A DNA stretch of 64,000 nt from Aphelidium insulamus (lineage: Eukaryota; Aphelidiomycota; Aphelidea; Aphelidiaceae), in assembly GCA_036784855.1 (NCBI GenBank), contig JAZDSV010000021.1, positions 92,001 to 156,000 on the forward strand. Reading direction: 5' to 3'. Positions within the stretch are counted from its first letter, which is position 1. Each line of letters starts with the position of its first letter. This document shows, piece by piece, positions 49,316-62,115 of the stretch. Under the pieces are notes generated by a model, which had not been told where the DNA came from, did not search any database, and saw nothing but the letters and a program-made list of their open reading frames with translations. The position numbers were made by a program, and so were the translations under genes.

Positions 49316-49901
49316 GTGCGGTGCACCTAGAACGAGAGTTTGTGCGTATGGAGCTAGACGATGTATTATTGTATGTAGAATAGAATGTAGAATTATTGAA
49401 GCCTTTCTACCCCATGAGTTGCAATTTACACCAGCGGAAGTGAAGTATTTAAATTAATATTCAAGATCAACGAAATCTTATTATACAATTAACAGGCAGT
49501 GGTGAAACCATAAATCGCGACAAGGCACACATTCACGAAATGACGGTCGTAAGGCAGCAACCCTTTTCTACCGCTTTTGAAGTTTTACAAAGGCGTTTCA
49601 CAACAGATAATTAAATATGATTCTATATATCTCAGTAGATCCCGATGTGAACCACCACTGTGAAGTAGAAGTAGTAGTAACTACTTTTAATTGAACATTT
49701 TAAAACGTCTTATTGGCCAACAATGAGACAGCTGATACTATTTTTAGCTGCAAACTTGTCGTCAGTGACGACGCGCGTCAATCGCGGCGGCACTGTTACA
49801 CTGTCACGTTCTCTTTTGATCAGTGCATCCTAGCAATCTGCCTTCTACCTCTTTCTCACACTCTGTGCCTTTCTGCTATCTGCTTCATCGTTGTTTTTGT
49901 C
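49316..49901. other. Intergenic region, AT-rich
   Basis: About 585 bases, no gene recognised. Confidence 0.45.
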
Positions 49902-51278
49902 ATGAAGTTTTTCGTATCTCGCGCCGTGCTCTTCTTTTCGGCCGTTTATTTACCTATTGGCCGCTCCGCCACCTATCGTCCCGAGGGTGATGTGGATTTT
50001 CACGATGCGACAGTCGCCGACCGGCACCATCTCCAAACGCCGTACACGCACGATCAGTTTGAGAATGAAGACTGGGACTTTGGTGGTACGTAGTATTCTA
50101 TGTGTGCCTGTTTGCGTGTGTATTTAATGTTGTGTGTTTGTGTCTTGACTTCTGTATTTTATCAATGGCAGGCAATACCGTGGTACACGTGTATGACTGT
50201 GTCCGCCTCACCTCAGACCGTCCCAGCCAGAGCGGATGGATATGGAGCAAGACGTGCGTTAATTGCCATATATGTCATTCTGTATTAACGAAGATTATTG
50301 TTTTAGTCAGCTGGAGGCCGACGCGTGGTCCGTCGAGTTTGAATTCCGGATTCACGGTTCTAATCCGTCCATGCACGGCGATGGCTTTGCGTTCTGGTAC
50401 TCTGTGGACCCGTTTGTTCCGGGTTTGTTGCGCTTGAAATAATGTTGCGTTTTCGTATGAACATTTGATGTAGGCCAAGTGTTTGGCTACAAGGATCAGT
50501 TCACTGGACTCGCAGTCATATTCGACACGTACGGCAACGGGCCGCACGAGGCAAGTCACTCGCACATTGCAAAGCTAACTAATCGTGAGTATAGCACTCT
50601 TTCCCGTACATATCTGCCATGCTGGGCGACGGTCAGCTAAAGTATGACCATGATAACGACAACAAGGCATCCATTCTGGGACAGGGCTGTGAGGCAAGAT
50701 TGTAATTTCTCTGCAGCAGCAAGTGCACAATATAACTTGGATATTTTAGGCAAACATTCGTGGCTCTGATGAACCGCTCAAGGCACGCGTCACCTACTTC
50801 AAGAACAAGGTTTTGGAGGCAAGTGCTTAGTATACTTCATGATGCCCATATTAACGGGTGCAGTTGGAGTTCAAGGACGGCGAGCAGGAGGGATGGCAGC
50901 GATGCTTTGCCCTCCAGTCCAACATTACTCTGCCTGCCAAGGGCTATATTGGATTCACCGCGGCGTCTGGCGATGCGCACGACATTCACGACCTGATCAG
51001 CGTGTCAACCTTCACTCACAACATGGTAGGTGCTGTGTTGGAGGTTTATCATTTGCCATGATGAATTAATATGAACATAAATGCAGAAGTCTGGCTATGT
51101 GGGTGAGGGTGCAGGTGCCACAGCGGGGACAGTGGTGACCGGCAGCAACATGTCCGCTGCCGGTATGCTCTACGCAGCTTTTCTGTTCCTGGTGAAGGCC
51201 GGTGCGGTGTTGGCAGTGGTTGCTACTGCCGTGTACGCATACCGTAGCCGCGCCGACAAATCGCAAAAGTTGATCTGA
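49902..51278 (+). CDS. L-type lectin of the early secretory pathway (VIP36/ERGIC-53-like)
   Basis: Cargo receptor that binds high-mannose glycans in the ER-Golgi. Start ATG 49902 with a signal peptide (MKFFVSRAVLFFSAVYLP). Seven short exons. The lectin fold shows RLTSDRPSQSGWIWSK, SVEFEFRIHG, GDGFAFWYS, FTGLAVIFDTYGN (with the metal and sugar-binding aspartate) and GYIGFTAASGD. A C-terminal span (LYAAFLFLVKAGAVLAVVAT) is followed by a short cytosolic tail YRSRADKSQKLI at the stop near 51276-51278. The compact size (about 330 residues) without a long coil makes it VIP36-like rather than full ERGIC-53. Confidence 0.88.
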
Positions 51279-51408
51279 GTGTGAACATCCACGCTCTTAT
51301 CTGTGCCCAAATATTTGCATAAATCATACTTTCACTATATTTTTGTGATCTAAAGACGTACACACAGATTGTTTACATGTATAGCATATATAGGTAATGC
51401 AAGATATA
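51279..51408. other. Convergent gap between lectin and TMEM245
   Basis: Short, AT-rich, nothing recognised. Confidence 0.5.
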
Positions 51409-54082
51409 TCAAGTGTGCTCTGACGGGGAAGAACTGCAATTGTCACCCGCCGCAATCTCGGCCACAATGTGGTAGCCGATGACGGGCAGGCAGGCCAGTA
51501 GCGGACCGAGCAGCAGTCCCTCCACTCCAAACGCCCACACTCCAAGCACCACACTGTACGCCGCCACATAGTGGTGACTGTCGGGAATGTCCGAGTAGAT
51601 GGCCGCGTCCACCGTCCATATCACCCACAGGTGCGTACACAGCAGAAACGCTGCCGACCAGTATGCCTCCTGCAGCAGCATCTCCACCACGGCCGGCACG
51701 CACACCCAGAACGGCGACACCACGGGCAGCACGGCCAGACCGGCGCTGACCAAGCTGCCGAAATAGGTCCACTCGCGCTCCACCATGCTGAACGTGAGCC
51801 AGCTGAACACAAAGTGGAACAGGGCGATCTTGACCGTGGAGAACAGGACGGCCTTGACGGAGGACTCGAGTGCCTCGCGGATCCTGTGCTTGTGGTCAAT
51901 TAGGACCAGCACGGCGGCCAGGTAGTGCAGTGGCGGGTGCCGGTTCACCACCAGGTAGTACAGCGTGAGGAGGAATATGAGAAAGTACAGCGTCATGCCA
52001 AATGCATACGTGAACCCATTCACCAGCAGTACGGCGGCGTGGCTGGCGGCCGTTATCAGGCTGGAGCCGCCGCGGGCCAGTATGTGCGAGATGGGCGCCA
52101 GGAGCAGTGTTTGCTGGTGGCGCCACTGGAACAGACGGCCGGATCCCAACAGTGCGGACAGCATTTGTCGGCCAGCACTCCGGAGCTCCGTGATCGAGTC
52201 TGAGAACAGGGTGCGCATGTCTGGTGCAGACAATGTGGCGTTGATGGTGTTTCCGGGCTGCAGCAGTGCCTGGAACAGACGGCGGGTTTTCGGCAGGGAA
52301 TTTGGCGGTGGCGGTGCTGCCACTGATGATCCATCTGTGTGGGGAGTGGGTTGCAGTTGCGTAGCGTCCGCGGCAGCGATTGCCATCGGGGACAAGGCAG
52401 TAGTGTCCGTGGGACTTGCCGTCACATCACCATCGCTGTGGTGGCCGGAAACAGCACTTGCAAGACTGCTACCATTTCCCGCAAGCAGCATGTACGCGTC
52501 CAGCAGCCGGCTGTACAACTCGCCGGTGGTCAAGTTGGCGCCGGGGAAAGCTTCGTGCAACTTTTCATCTCCCCAGCGCACCAGATATTGTCTGCCGGTC
52601 CGGGCGGCCGACTGCAGTCGATTGACCGTCTCTGGGTCTTGCATGAACTGCGGAGCATTCCGCACCGTCGCGTCCACATAGTGATAGCCCGAATCCAGCA
52701 GGCAATTCGCCTCATGGGCAATCTGTATAACGTATCATTAGTATAGATATGGATGTCTAAGGGTGCACCAATGCAATGATTATATACACTCACCTTGACG
52801 GTGAGAAAGGTTGACACCACAAGGCTGGTGGTGAGAAAGGAGGCGATTAGTATCACGGTGACCAGTGTGTTCAGGTTCTTAACGAGCCACCCACCGGCAT
52901 ACTGACGCACCACGGCCACCCCAGACGCAGCCTGCCCGAACAGTACCCGAACGGCGCCGCCGACTACAGACGCCATGACGCCAACCGATCTGGGAAGCAG
53001 AGTCGGCTTGGGTGTTTCAGCTCTATCATCAGCATCAACATCATCTTCCGGCAGCCGCTCTGCATGGCCACTAAGCCGCATCACTGCCAGCCGGCGCCAC
53101 ATCCACACGGCCACATGGCCAATGAGGTGCAGCAGAATGGCGACGGCAAGCACTAGGGCGCCGCCGATAAAGTGCTCGGCACTCAGCGTGGACAACGCGC
53201 GCCACAGCAGAAAAACGACGCAGCACCGCAGCAAGTAGCCAAAGTAGACGGAGGAGGGCCGCTTGCGCATCGTGCCGACAATCTCCTCCGACATGGAGAC
53301 GGACCGTGTGCGCATGTCGGCATCTGTCTCTGTCTCGTCGGCGGCGTTCACAGCAGAGAACGCGGTCCCCGGCAGCCGGCGCCGTGGATACAGACTCTGC
53401 GAATACGGCCGGCGTCGGTGTCTCAGTGTCCGTGCGATATGATCAGAATCCGCAATGTCGGCCTCGGCAGCGGTGTCACTGGTGCCATTGGTGGTGTCCA
53501 CGAGGTCAGTGTCCGCATCCACGCCGTCGTCGATATCATCCACGGATGCAATGCGAGCCGTCAGACGCATGTACGGCCGAAGCAGCGCGCCACCAGCCGC
53601 CCACAGCAGAGGTCCCAGAAGAATCTGCAGCGCGGGTGAGTAATGCCGATAAGTACCCATGTAAGCACACATGCCTTGCACAGCACTTTGACCGACAACC
53701 AGAGCACGGAAAAGACGCCGCCGCCGCCGCCGCCACCACTACCACCACCGCCCCTTGCATCCTGTGGCGCGTGGTAGAACTGGATGCGCAGCCACCGCAA
53801 CAGAAAGGACTTGATGCTGTGCAGCGGGATGGCAAACGCCACCGCCCAGAATATCGGCGAGAAGTAGGGCTGCAGACACGTGTCAGGCACCACGCACGCA
53901 CACACACGCACACACACATGCACACACAGGCATCCAGTGCACGGGAGACACTCTACCTTTAGCAGGACAATGTTGAGGTAGGCGGTGGCCACCAGCGCGG
54001 CGCCCAACAAGTACACGGTAAAGTAGACGAGCGCGCTGCGCAGCTCGGACCGCGCCACGGCCGTCTGTGCCGCGAATGGCAT
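51409..54082 (-). CDS. TMEM245: TMEM245-like multi-span membrane protein (AI-2E transporter superfamily)
   Basis: Start ATG 54080-54082 (MPFAAQTAVARSELRSAL), then span YFTVYLLGAALVATAYLNIV, and after an intron FSPIFWAVAFAIPLHSIKSF, the family's opening pair of helices. Four exons. A Gly run (GGGGSGGGGGGG) lies in a loop near 53745. More spans follow: VLCKACVLTWVLIGI, LNTLVTVILIASFLTTSLVV, and near the end VNGFTYAFGMTLYFLIFLLT and YYLVVNRHPPLHYLAAVL, the TMEM245 signature, then WVIWTVDAAIYSDIPDSHHY and LEGLLLGPLLACL (read as VEGLLLGPLLACLPVIG). Stop TGA 51409-51411. The function in eukaryotes is unclear. Confidence 0.85.
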
Positions 54083-54197
54083 GTGTGCGTGTGGGTGGCG
54101 TCTGTGTGGGCGTATGTCGGGGGTGTTGGCGGGAAGGAGGAAGGGCGGCACCACGGGAACACCGCACAGCCACACAGACAGCCACACACAGAGCGCT

Positions 54198-55061
54198 CTA
54201 TTTCAGGTCCAGATCGTCCAGGAGGTCGGCCATTGTCGTGGCAGCCGGGCCTGGCGCTGTCTGCTGCCGCTGGAACACGTTGGCCACCGCCGCGTGCCCT
54301 GTGCCGCCATCCACCTCGGCCAGCTCCATCGGCGTGCCTGTGCCGTGTACAGAGCCTGTGCACAGATACACACGCGGCGCATACCTTGCGACAGTGCAGC
54401 ATCGGCACCGGTGATGCCGCCTTTGGGCGCAAACTGCTGCTGGAAGAGGCGACTGGCGCGCATGGTGTCCTCTTGGGGTGCCGGTGTGCGGTACATGGCC
54501 GGCAGGGCCGACTGTTGCGGGTCCCACTGCGGCGGCGCCGACACCGTGCCGCTTATCTGACGCGCCGTGCTCAGCACCGCCTCCACGCCGCCGTCTATTC
54601 GCACAGAAGTAGCAGTTAGTGTCTGCAACGTGTCTGTAGGGCAGATGCATGCGGCATGCCGGGGCACACGCACCGCTGCACAGCACTTGAGCAGCGCGTT
54701 GATGGCGGTCGACGGCTCGCCGGGCGGTGTAAAGTGCCTCGTCCAGCTGGCGGTCCAGACGCGCCATCCCGCCACACAGCGCCTCCATCTGCGCCACGCA
54801 GTCGGCCAACTCATCCCGGAGCTGTTGCCTCCTCGTCCGCCTCTCCTGCCGCCTCCTCCCTGCATGGGTGCCATTTATATACGCCATGGCGGACATGCAT
54901 ATGAAGCACTTGCATTGAAGCAGCGCCTGTCTGTACGCATCGTCGGCCGCCAGCAAGCGCTGCAGAGCACCTGACGTGTCCGCAGCAGCACCGCCGGGAA
55001 AGTCCGCAAAGAAGGCGCGCAACTCGGCGCCATACGCGGTTAGAGCTTCCCGCAGTGTCAT
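54198..55061 (-). CDS. MED4: Mediator subunit 4
   Basis: MED4 is a hook/middle-module subunit of the Mediator coactivator. Start ATG 55059-55061 (MTLREALTAYGAELRAFFAD), stop at 54198. Four exons. Exons join as LLQCK then RRQERRTRRQQLRDELADCV, the coiled part, then DEALYTARRAVDRH, and after an intron DGGVEAVLSTARQISGTVSA with PQWDPQQSALPAMYRTPAPQ, the MED4 helical and conserved blocks (L-x-A-x-x-I-S followed by aromatic-Pro). An acidic C-terminus ends DLLDDLDLK. Length about 230, close to the fungal size. Confidence 0.8.
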   Translation of the reverse strand: MTLREALTAYGAELRAFFADFPGGAAADTSGALQRLLAADDAYRQALLQCKCFICMSAMAYINGTHAGRRRQERRTRRQQLRDELADCVAQMEALCGGMARLDRQLDEALYTARRAVDRHQRAAQVLCSGACAPACRMHLPYRHVADTNCYFCANRRRRGGGAEHGASDKRHGVGAAAVGPATVGPAGHVPHTGTPRGHHARQSPLPAAVCAQRRHHRCRCCTVARYAPRVYLCTGSVHGTGTPMELAEVDGGTGHAAVANVFQRQQTAPGPAATTMADLLDDLDLK

Positions 55062-55119
55062 TAACTTGTTCTTAAGCAGGATTCCTTATAGCTTGTCGAC
55101 CTCTGCACATGTCTCTGTT

Positions 55120-55122
<3 letters not shown>

Positions 55123-55166
<44 letters not shown>
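55123..55166. repeat. (CA)n dinucleotide repeat
   Basis: 22 CA units just upstream of MED4. Confidence 0.95.
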
Positions 55167-55171
<5 letters not shown>

Positions 55172-55226
55172 ACAGTCAGACGTTGATGCGCTCTATCTCC
55201 GCCACTGTATCCTCATGCATAATACA

Positions 55227-55666
55227 TTAGAAGCACACATAGGCCTTAACTGGTCTATAATGATGCATTAGGGCAACTGCGCGAAGCCTTTCCCACTGAG
55301 ACATATTGTAGAGGCCGTGTGTGATGTCAACGCGGGACGGCTGCGAACTGGTGTCAAATATTTTCTTGCGATCCAAGGCTCTGCTCCTGACAATTTTATC
55401 GCGTCGGTACTGCAAATTAGACTGTCGCCAACGCAGACAAGAGGCAGCACGACCAGCAAGCTCTGCTGTGCCTGAATTCCCAACGATCTTGCGGTGACGG
55501 ATGGTCCGACCAGCAGGCGGCGAGCGTTTGGCATCCGGAACATGCATGCCGTCGTCATCTGGCTCGCTTTGGGACGATTTGTCGAAGCTGCAAATGTTTT
55601 GGTACAAGAAATAGACAGACAATATAGGATGCCTGTTGTTGAAATGAACTCAATGACACAATGCAT
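55227..55666 (-). CDS. Small unknown basic protein, two exons
   Basis: No family was recognised. The best model has ATG 55664-55666 (MHCVI), a GT-AG intron ending in TTTGCAG, and the frame DFDKSSQSEPDDDGMHVPD, giving about 127 residues to a stop near 55227. It is rich in Arg and Ser (RTIRHRKIVGNSGTAELAG; RRDKIVRSRALDRKKIFD) and ends NMSQWERLRAVALMHHY. The intron choice is supported because it keeps the acidic block DFDKSSQSEPDDD in frame. The gene may be lineage-specific. A start further in at MHVPDAK is possible. Confidence 0.4.
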
Positions 55667-55969
55667 TAAGTTTTAAGGTAGAATACCTTCTACCTCATAT
55701 ATAATACCTTCTGTTAGGAGTGCGCAATACCTGAAAGTATGGAATTGTATGAATGGATATATTCTTACTGCAGCGGTGGCCACTAGTTCGCTGGCCAAGA
55801 CATATATGTACATACTACTGGTCTTTTATCTAGCGTCACTCGAACAGAGCCAGCGTGTCACAGAGCGGAGATTACTGATTACTCTGCTGTGTACATATAA
55901 GGCAACCCGTCTGTGTATCGCGACTTTAAAGACCAACAACTCTTGGCCTCCACACACTGGGCAGTCACA

Positions 55970-58900
55970 ATGCAGTTCCAGCCCCGCGAGGAGCTTCTGC
56001 CCGCACTTGGCGGCCCAGACTTCCGCGTGACTGCGCTGGCATGGAGTCCGAATGGCATGCGGCTGGCGGTGGCATCTGCACACGAGAAGCTGGTCCACCT
56101 GTTCAACGACCGCGGCGAGCGCAAAGACAAGTTTCCCACCAAGCCCTCCTTCGCCGATGACGTGCGGGTGGGATTCCCTGTGGATAGCGACATATCCATG
56201 TGCTCACGGGCCTGTAGGAATACTCTGTCACAGCGCTGACATTCTCGCCAGACAGTAGCAAGTGCGCCGTGGCACAGTCGGATGGCGGCATATTCGTCTA
56301 CAAACTGGGGCTGGACTGGGGTGAGAAGAAGGTTATCTGCAACAAGTTCCTGCTGGGCGCCGACATTGCCATCACGTGCATGGTGTGGCCTCAAAACAGT
56401 CTGCTGGTGTATGGAGCGTCCGATGGACGGGTTCGCGCCGGCATTATAAAGTCCAACAAGGCTGCGGTGATATTCGAGTCGGCCACTGCTCCCGTGGTAT
56501 CAATGGCGCAGAGTGAAGACCGGTCAGTGGTTGTGGTTGGCATGCTAGACGGTGGCGTGCATCGATGCATGTGTCCCGCTGACTCTGCCGACATTGTGTA
56601 CCAAGTACCAAGTAGCTTTGATTTATGTGATATTTCTGAATGTCACAGGGAAGAGTGTTGCAACACTCGTGTCCTCCATATGCTTTGGCTGTGTGTGGCG
56701 CTCAGGGCGGCATTGTGGCCGCTGGAAACGACTTGATGGTCAGCTTCTATGATGCTGAGGGTCCGTCGATTTTGGAGTATTACCTTTCTGATCTTCCAGG
56801 AAAATCGATTCAAAAGTTTGACTACATTAAAGATGAAGCACAGCACGAGTTTGTGAGCGTGTCTGCAGCTCCGGAAACAGGACACACGGTTTTGATAGGC
56901 AGTTACGACAGGTATGCGGTGCCCTGATGCCACTAGTATACACCCATGCCACTTTCACAGAATTCATGTCTTCAACTACAATTCCCGGTCTGCTTCCTGG
57001 AAGGAAGGGCCAGTTCTTAATATAGAACGGTTTTACACGGTTACAGCGTTGGCATGGAGCCCAGACGGATCTAGAATTGCCGCTGTGAGTCGTTATCCAG
57101 ATCATTGAAAAATCTTACACTACAAGGGATCACTGTTTGGGTGCGCAGAACTTCTGGAGTGCAGTTTGCGCAAAATTCGATACCGCGGCACATTTGAATT
57201 TACTTACGTTTCCCCCAGTCAAGTTCTTGTTAGGCGATTAAGCGATGGGCATCAAATGACACTCAAATCGTCATTTGGCGGCGATGTGACAAATATTAAC
57301 GTGGTAAAAGATCGCTATATCACGGCGTTCACTGCGGACACGCTGCTTGTCGGAGATATGGTAACTTCGAAAGCATCCGAGGTGCCGTGGACTGGAGGAG
57401 GTCAGGAAAAATTCAACTTTGACTATGCAAATATTTGCGCGGTCTTTAACGCCGGGGAGCTGAGCATAATCGAATTCGGATCCGATCGGATGCTAGGGTC
57501 ATGTCGTATGTCTCGTTATACGTAGACAGTGGTGCAAAAACTAACATGTCTGCAGGCACCGAGCATTCGAGCCCAAACCTGATCAGGTGAGCTTATAGTG
57601 TTTCTCCCAAAAGTCAAATTTGATTAAATATCAGTGTACGAGTAAATGAGCGCAAGAGCCCTGCGGCAACAAAGGCCATTGCATACTTGTCCGACGCTCA
57701 AACCATTCATGTGATGAATTTGGACAATTCAACGATAATTTCCACCATTAAACACGATGCGACAATTCGTTGGCTGCAAGTACGTTTTTCGCTTAACCTT
57801 AAAAGTATTCACCACTGTTGGCAGCTGTCTGGAAAGGGAAACAAGCTTCTGTACCGCGATAAACGCCAGCACCTTTTCTTACATGATATCCAACAAAGGA
57901 AATCAACAACATTGCTCCCTTATTGTAGCTTTGTGTCTTGGGTAGCGGATAGTGACGTGGCCGTAGCTCAGAATGGCTCTACCATGTCCGTGTGGTACAA
58001 CATGAACACTCCGGAACGCGTGACTAATACGGCGATCAAGGTTCGTCCACTTAACGATGCAATTTTAGTAACCGTGCCACATTGAGCAATAGGGAGATAT
58101 TGTCAAACTTGACAAGGTGGATGCACGAACCGTGGTGGTAGTTGATCACGGAATATCCACTCAAACTATTCCTCTGGATGAAAAGTACATTGAATTCGGC
58201 ACTTCCATCGAAGATCACGATTACAACCGGTAGGTCAGTTAACTACCTGGATCTCTCTTTTTAAGCAATAGCGCCATGGACCTGCTGGAAGCCTTGGATA
58301 TGAATCCCGAGGTCGAGTCAATGTGGAAGTCTCTGGGCGATTTGGCCATGGAAGACAGAAAGACTTACATCGCCGAAGTCTGTTACGCTGCCGTTGGAGA
58401 CGTAGCTACTGTATTATTCTTGAAAAACGTCAACAAAATGGTGCGAAAAGTTGCCACGGAAAACCCAATGGTATTTGCATCTACGCCGTATACGTTGTTC
58501 ATCTATTTAGCTCCCGGATCCGATGGACCACTACTCTGTCCGCGCAAAATTAGCCATCTTTCACGGTCACTTCAAATTGGCAGAGACGATCTATCTAGAA
58601 CAGGTATGTACAATGTGGTAAGGAGTATTTCCTACTCATTGCCAGGGCCGCGTTGAGGAGGCGATGGAAATGTACCAACAGATGCACAAGTGGGATCAGT
58701 CTATCAGTGTGGCGGAGGCGCGCAATCATCCCGAGCTTAAAACGTTGAAGCAAAACTATTTCCAATGGCTGCTCGATTCAGGACAGGAAGAGCACGCCGG
58801 TTCGTAGCTTCATTTATTTGATGTAAATGTTAATGTAATGCAAAGCCAAAATCAAGGAAGATTCTGGCGATTACGCTGGTGCAATTAACTTGTACTTGAC

Positions 58901-61900
58901 AGGAGGATTGCCGGGGCGAGCTGCTCAAGTGCTTCAAAATCACCCCACTATCGGATCGAAAATTGACGTCGTGGAAAGAGTTGCCAAAGCTCTCTGCGAT
59001 AGCGATTTATATGAGAAGGCCGGAGATTTGTACGCCAAGTTGCAGCAATGGCCTAAAGCATTTGCATGCTACAAGAAAGGGCATGCATATCAGTCTGCGA
59101 TTCAACTCGCAAGATCATACTTTCCAAATGAAGTTACTACTCTCGAGACGGTAAACACCCAATTTGTTTGTAGGAACATCAACTAACTTGTTAGGAATGG
59201 GCACAACATCTGGTTGGAGAACGTCAGTTTGAAGCTGCGGTCAACCACTACATCGAAGCAGGCAAAGTCCAGCGTGCCATAGAAGTTGCAGCGTCGGCGA
59301 AATTGTGGCGCAAAGTTACCTCGATCGTGGAGTCCATGGGAGATGCAGCGTTGGCTCAACCGTACCATGATCAGCTGGCGCAACATTACGACGAGACAAA
59401 TGACTGCGAGCAGGCGGAAAAGTTTTATACTCTTGCCGGAAACGTTGATGGAGCTGTTGAGATTTATCTCAAGCGCAATCGCTGGGATGACGCATATCGA
59501 GTTGCATCAAGTCTTTTACCTCCCGAACAAGTTCAAGAAATGTTGGCAAAACGAGCCAAGCTGATGGAGACGCAAGGTTTGTGTCTGTCACGTAGTTGAT
59601 ATGTTTTCATCGAATTGTTTAGGTAATTTGGAAGAGGCCGAGAGATTGTATCTGGCTGCCGGCCTGGTCGATGACGCAATCGATATGTACAAGACCTTTA
59701 AGCACTATAATCATATGACTCGCCTCGTGGCAACGTACCACAAAGATCTTTTGCAGGACACACATATATTTATCGCCAAGATTCTTGAATCCGAAAGGCG
59801 CTTCAAGGAAGCCGAATTTCACTTCTGTGAGGCGATGGACTGGAAGGGCGCTATTGGAATGTACTGCTCAAACAATTTGTATGAAGAGGCTTACAGAGTG
59901 AGTCAGCTTACTTAGCAGAGTGTAAGTTAACACTAACTAGGTCGCCAAAGCATTTGGGGGCGTAAACGCATCAAAACAGATTGCGTATGTCTGGGCCAAG
60001 CACCTTGGTGGTGATGCCGCCGTTAAGTTGTTGTCCAAGTTTCGGTTGCTGGAAGTGGCGGTGGATTTCGCCGTGGAGAGCAAGCAATTTGAGTTTGCTT
60101 TCGAATTGGCAAAGGCAGCTGATGACAAAAAGTTGTTGCTCACCGTGTATTATAAGCAGGCGCTTGAGTTCGAAGACCAAGGCAAATTCAAAGAGGCCGA
60201 ATTGGCGTTTATCCAGGCAGAGAAAGCAAAAGAGGCAGTACTTATGTACATCAGCGAAGAACAGTGGGACGCCGCATTCCAGGTCGCCGAAACTCATGAT
60301 CCGTCGTGCGTGGAAGATGTGCTCATTGGACAAGCCAGTGCAGCTTTCCAGCAAAAGAATTACGTCAAAGCCGAGACACTGGTTCTGCGAGCACAGCGTT
60401 CTGATTTCATGTTGAAGCTGTACCGCGATGCCGGGATGTGGAAAGAAGCTCTCCAGTTCACCAAGGAGTACTTGCCGGCGAAACTGTCGGAAGTACATGC
60501 GGAATATGATCGGTTCCTCGTATCGCAGGCCGGTTCCGGTGTGGAAGAACTAATGGCAACGGCGCGGTCATTGGAGCGCGACCGCGAGTACTCGAAAGCC
60601 ATCGACATGTACCTGCGCGTAAACACTGACATTTCGACCAGCGTAACCGAGCTGGAGTCGGCATGGACAAAAGCTGTTCAACTCGCCTACAAGTATTGCA
60701 TTGACAGGAGTCGGGAAGTGCTGCTCAAGGTCGCTGACCGATTTATGAAACTCGGCAAGTATGAAGAGGCGGCGAAACTGCTGGCCGAGGCCAAAGAGTA
60801 CAAGGAAGCAGTTGGTGCATACATTGCTGGCGACATGTGGTCGCAAGCACGACAAATCGCTGCCAATGATTCTCAACTACTATCTCACGTGGAGGCCTCG
60901 TACGTCAACTATTTGAAGAAGAAGGGACAGGCGGACGCGCTGGTCAACGTCGATCTTGCAGCAGCGCTGGACATGTTTGCGCAGCGGGGCGAGTGGGATC
61001 GTTGCTTACAGCAAGCATTTACCAGCGGAGACCAGCAGCTCTTGAATAAGTATCTGATTGCGTACTCTACGGAGCTGGCGGCGCAGGGTAAGGTAGAATT
61101 GGCGGCGCAAAAGTTGGCGGAATTCGGAGCCCCGGCTATTCCTGCCAATTTCGAATTCTACGACTCGGTGATCAAGAAGATATTTTGGGATGGTGGCTTG
61201 CAGAGTGTGTCTGCCGCGCGGGATTTTCTTTTCAAACTTGTGAGTGATCCGCATTCTGTATATTTCGCCATGCCAACATTTGTAGATTGCGCAAGGCAGC
61301 AGCGCCGTGCCGCCGCGATATGAAGAATACTTGTTTATAGCACATCTGTACTCGTTGCGCGAATATTGTGCAAACAAACGAGAGCTGGCTATTCTGGCTG
61401 CGAAGCAATCCATAGCGCTGTTGCGATACTCGTCAATGTTGAAGGCTGATCGAACATTTTACCGCGCCGGTTCCCTCGCCAAGGTAGGCGATTCGATTTA
61501 ATAGCTTTTCAAACCACTGGTTCGCTTTTGATGTTCTACGCAGACAAGCGGCATGACGAATATGGCATTCGTATGCTGGAATCGATATTTGGACCTGAGC
61601 GATGCTATCGAAGATGGTACCAAAGACGCAGTTTTAAATGACGGAGACTTTGCGGGAAGTGACATGCCCGCCTCCGTCAATCTTCCGCCGGATAACTTGC
61701 CGGTATAATTAGTGTAGATAAAACATTGATGCTTACAGACCACAATAGGAACGCGAGCGGGAAGATGCCCGGGACTGGATTTTGTCAATGTCGCTAGACA
61801 AACAGACGCGACAAGATGCAGACAAACGGAAATGCGACAACTGCCAGTCCATCATCTTTGGACCGTCTCTATGCTGCTTCCAGTGCAGCAAAACATGGAC

Positions 61901-62105
61901 TGGATGTTGCGTGACAGGTTGCTGAATCCTTGCAGGGGTCACCTTGAGCTCACACATGATGTGCACAGGATATCCGGTGCTAAATGCGGTCCAGTGCAGC
62001 TCGTGCAAAAAGCAGGCAAACAAGGACGACTGGAACAAGTTTGTAGTCACCGAGCAAACATGTCCATGGTGCGGCTCAGCGCAATCGCCAAACTTTTCCT
62101 CCTGA
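55970..62105 (+). CDS. IFT172: IFT172, intraflagellar transport subunit (IFT-B), with a cysteine-rich C-terminus
   Basis: IFT172 is the largest IFT-B subunit, required for anterograde transport in cilia and flagella. Start ATG 55970 (MQFQPREELLPALGG). The WD repeats follow (VTALAWSPNGMRLAVA; GVRAGIIKSNKAAVIF read as VRAGIIKSNKAAVIF; LIGSYDRY), then long TPR-like solenoid repeats to about 61300. The match includes KDKFPTKPSF, GEKKVICNKFLLGADIAITC, NAGELSIIEFGSDR, RFRLHLYDIE-type DKRQHLFLHDI, KFKEAELAFIQAEKAKEAVL and LLRAQRSDFMLKLYRDAG. Stop TGA 62103-62105. About 16 exons, near 1,700 residues. The last part reads KRKCDNCQSIIF, then LCCFQCSKTW, CCVTGYPVLNAVQCSSCKK and QTCPWCG, where human IFT172 has a cysteine-poor C-terminus around ITGYPI and NKDNWNKF. 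See the finding on this. Confidence 0.95.
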
Positions 62106-62115
62106 GACAATCTGG

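Noticed and set aside
51965-52681. 238-codon plus-strand open frame opposite TMEM245
   Set aside because: It mirrors the GC-rich codons of the real minus-strand gene.
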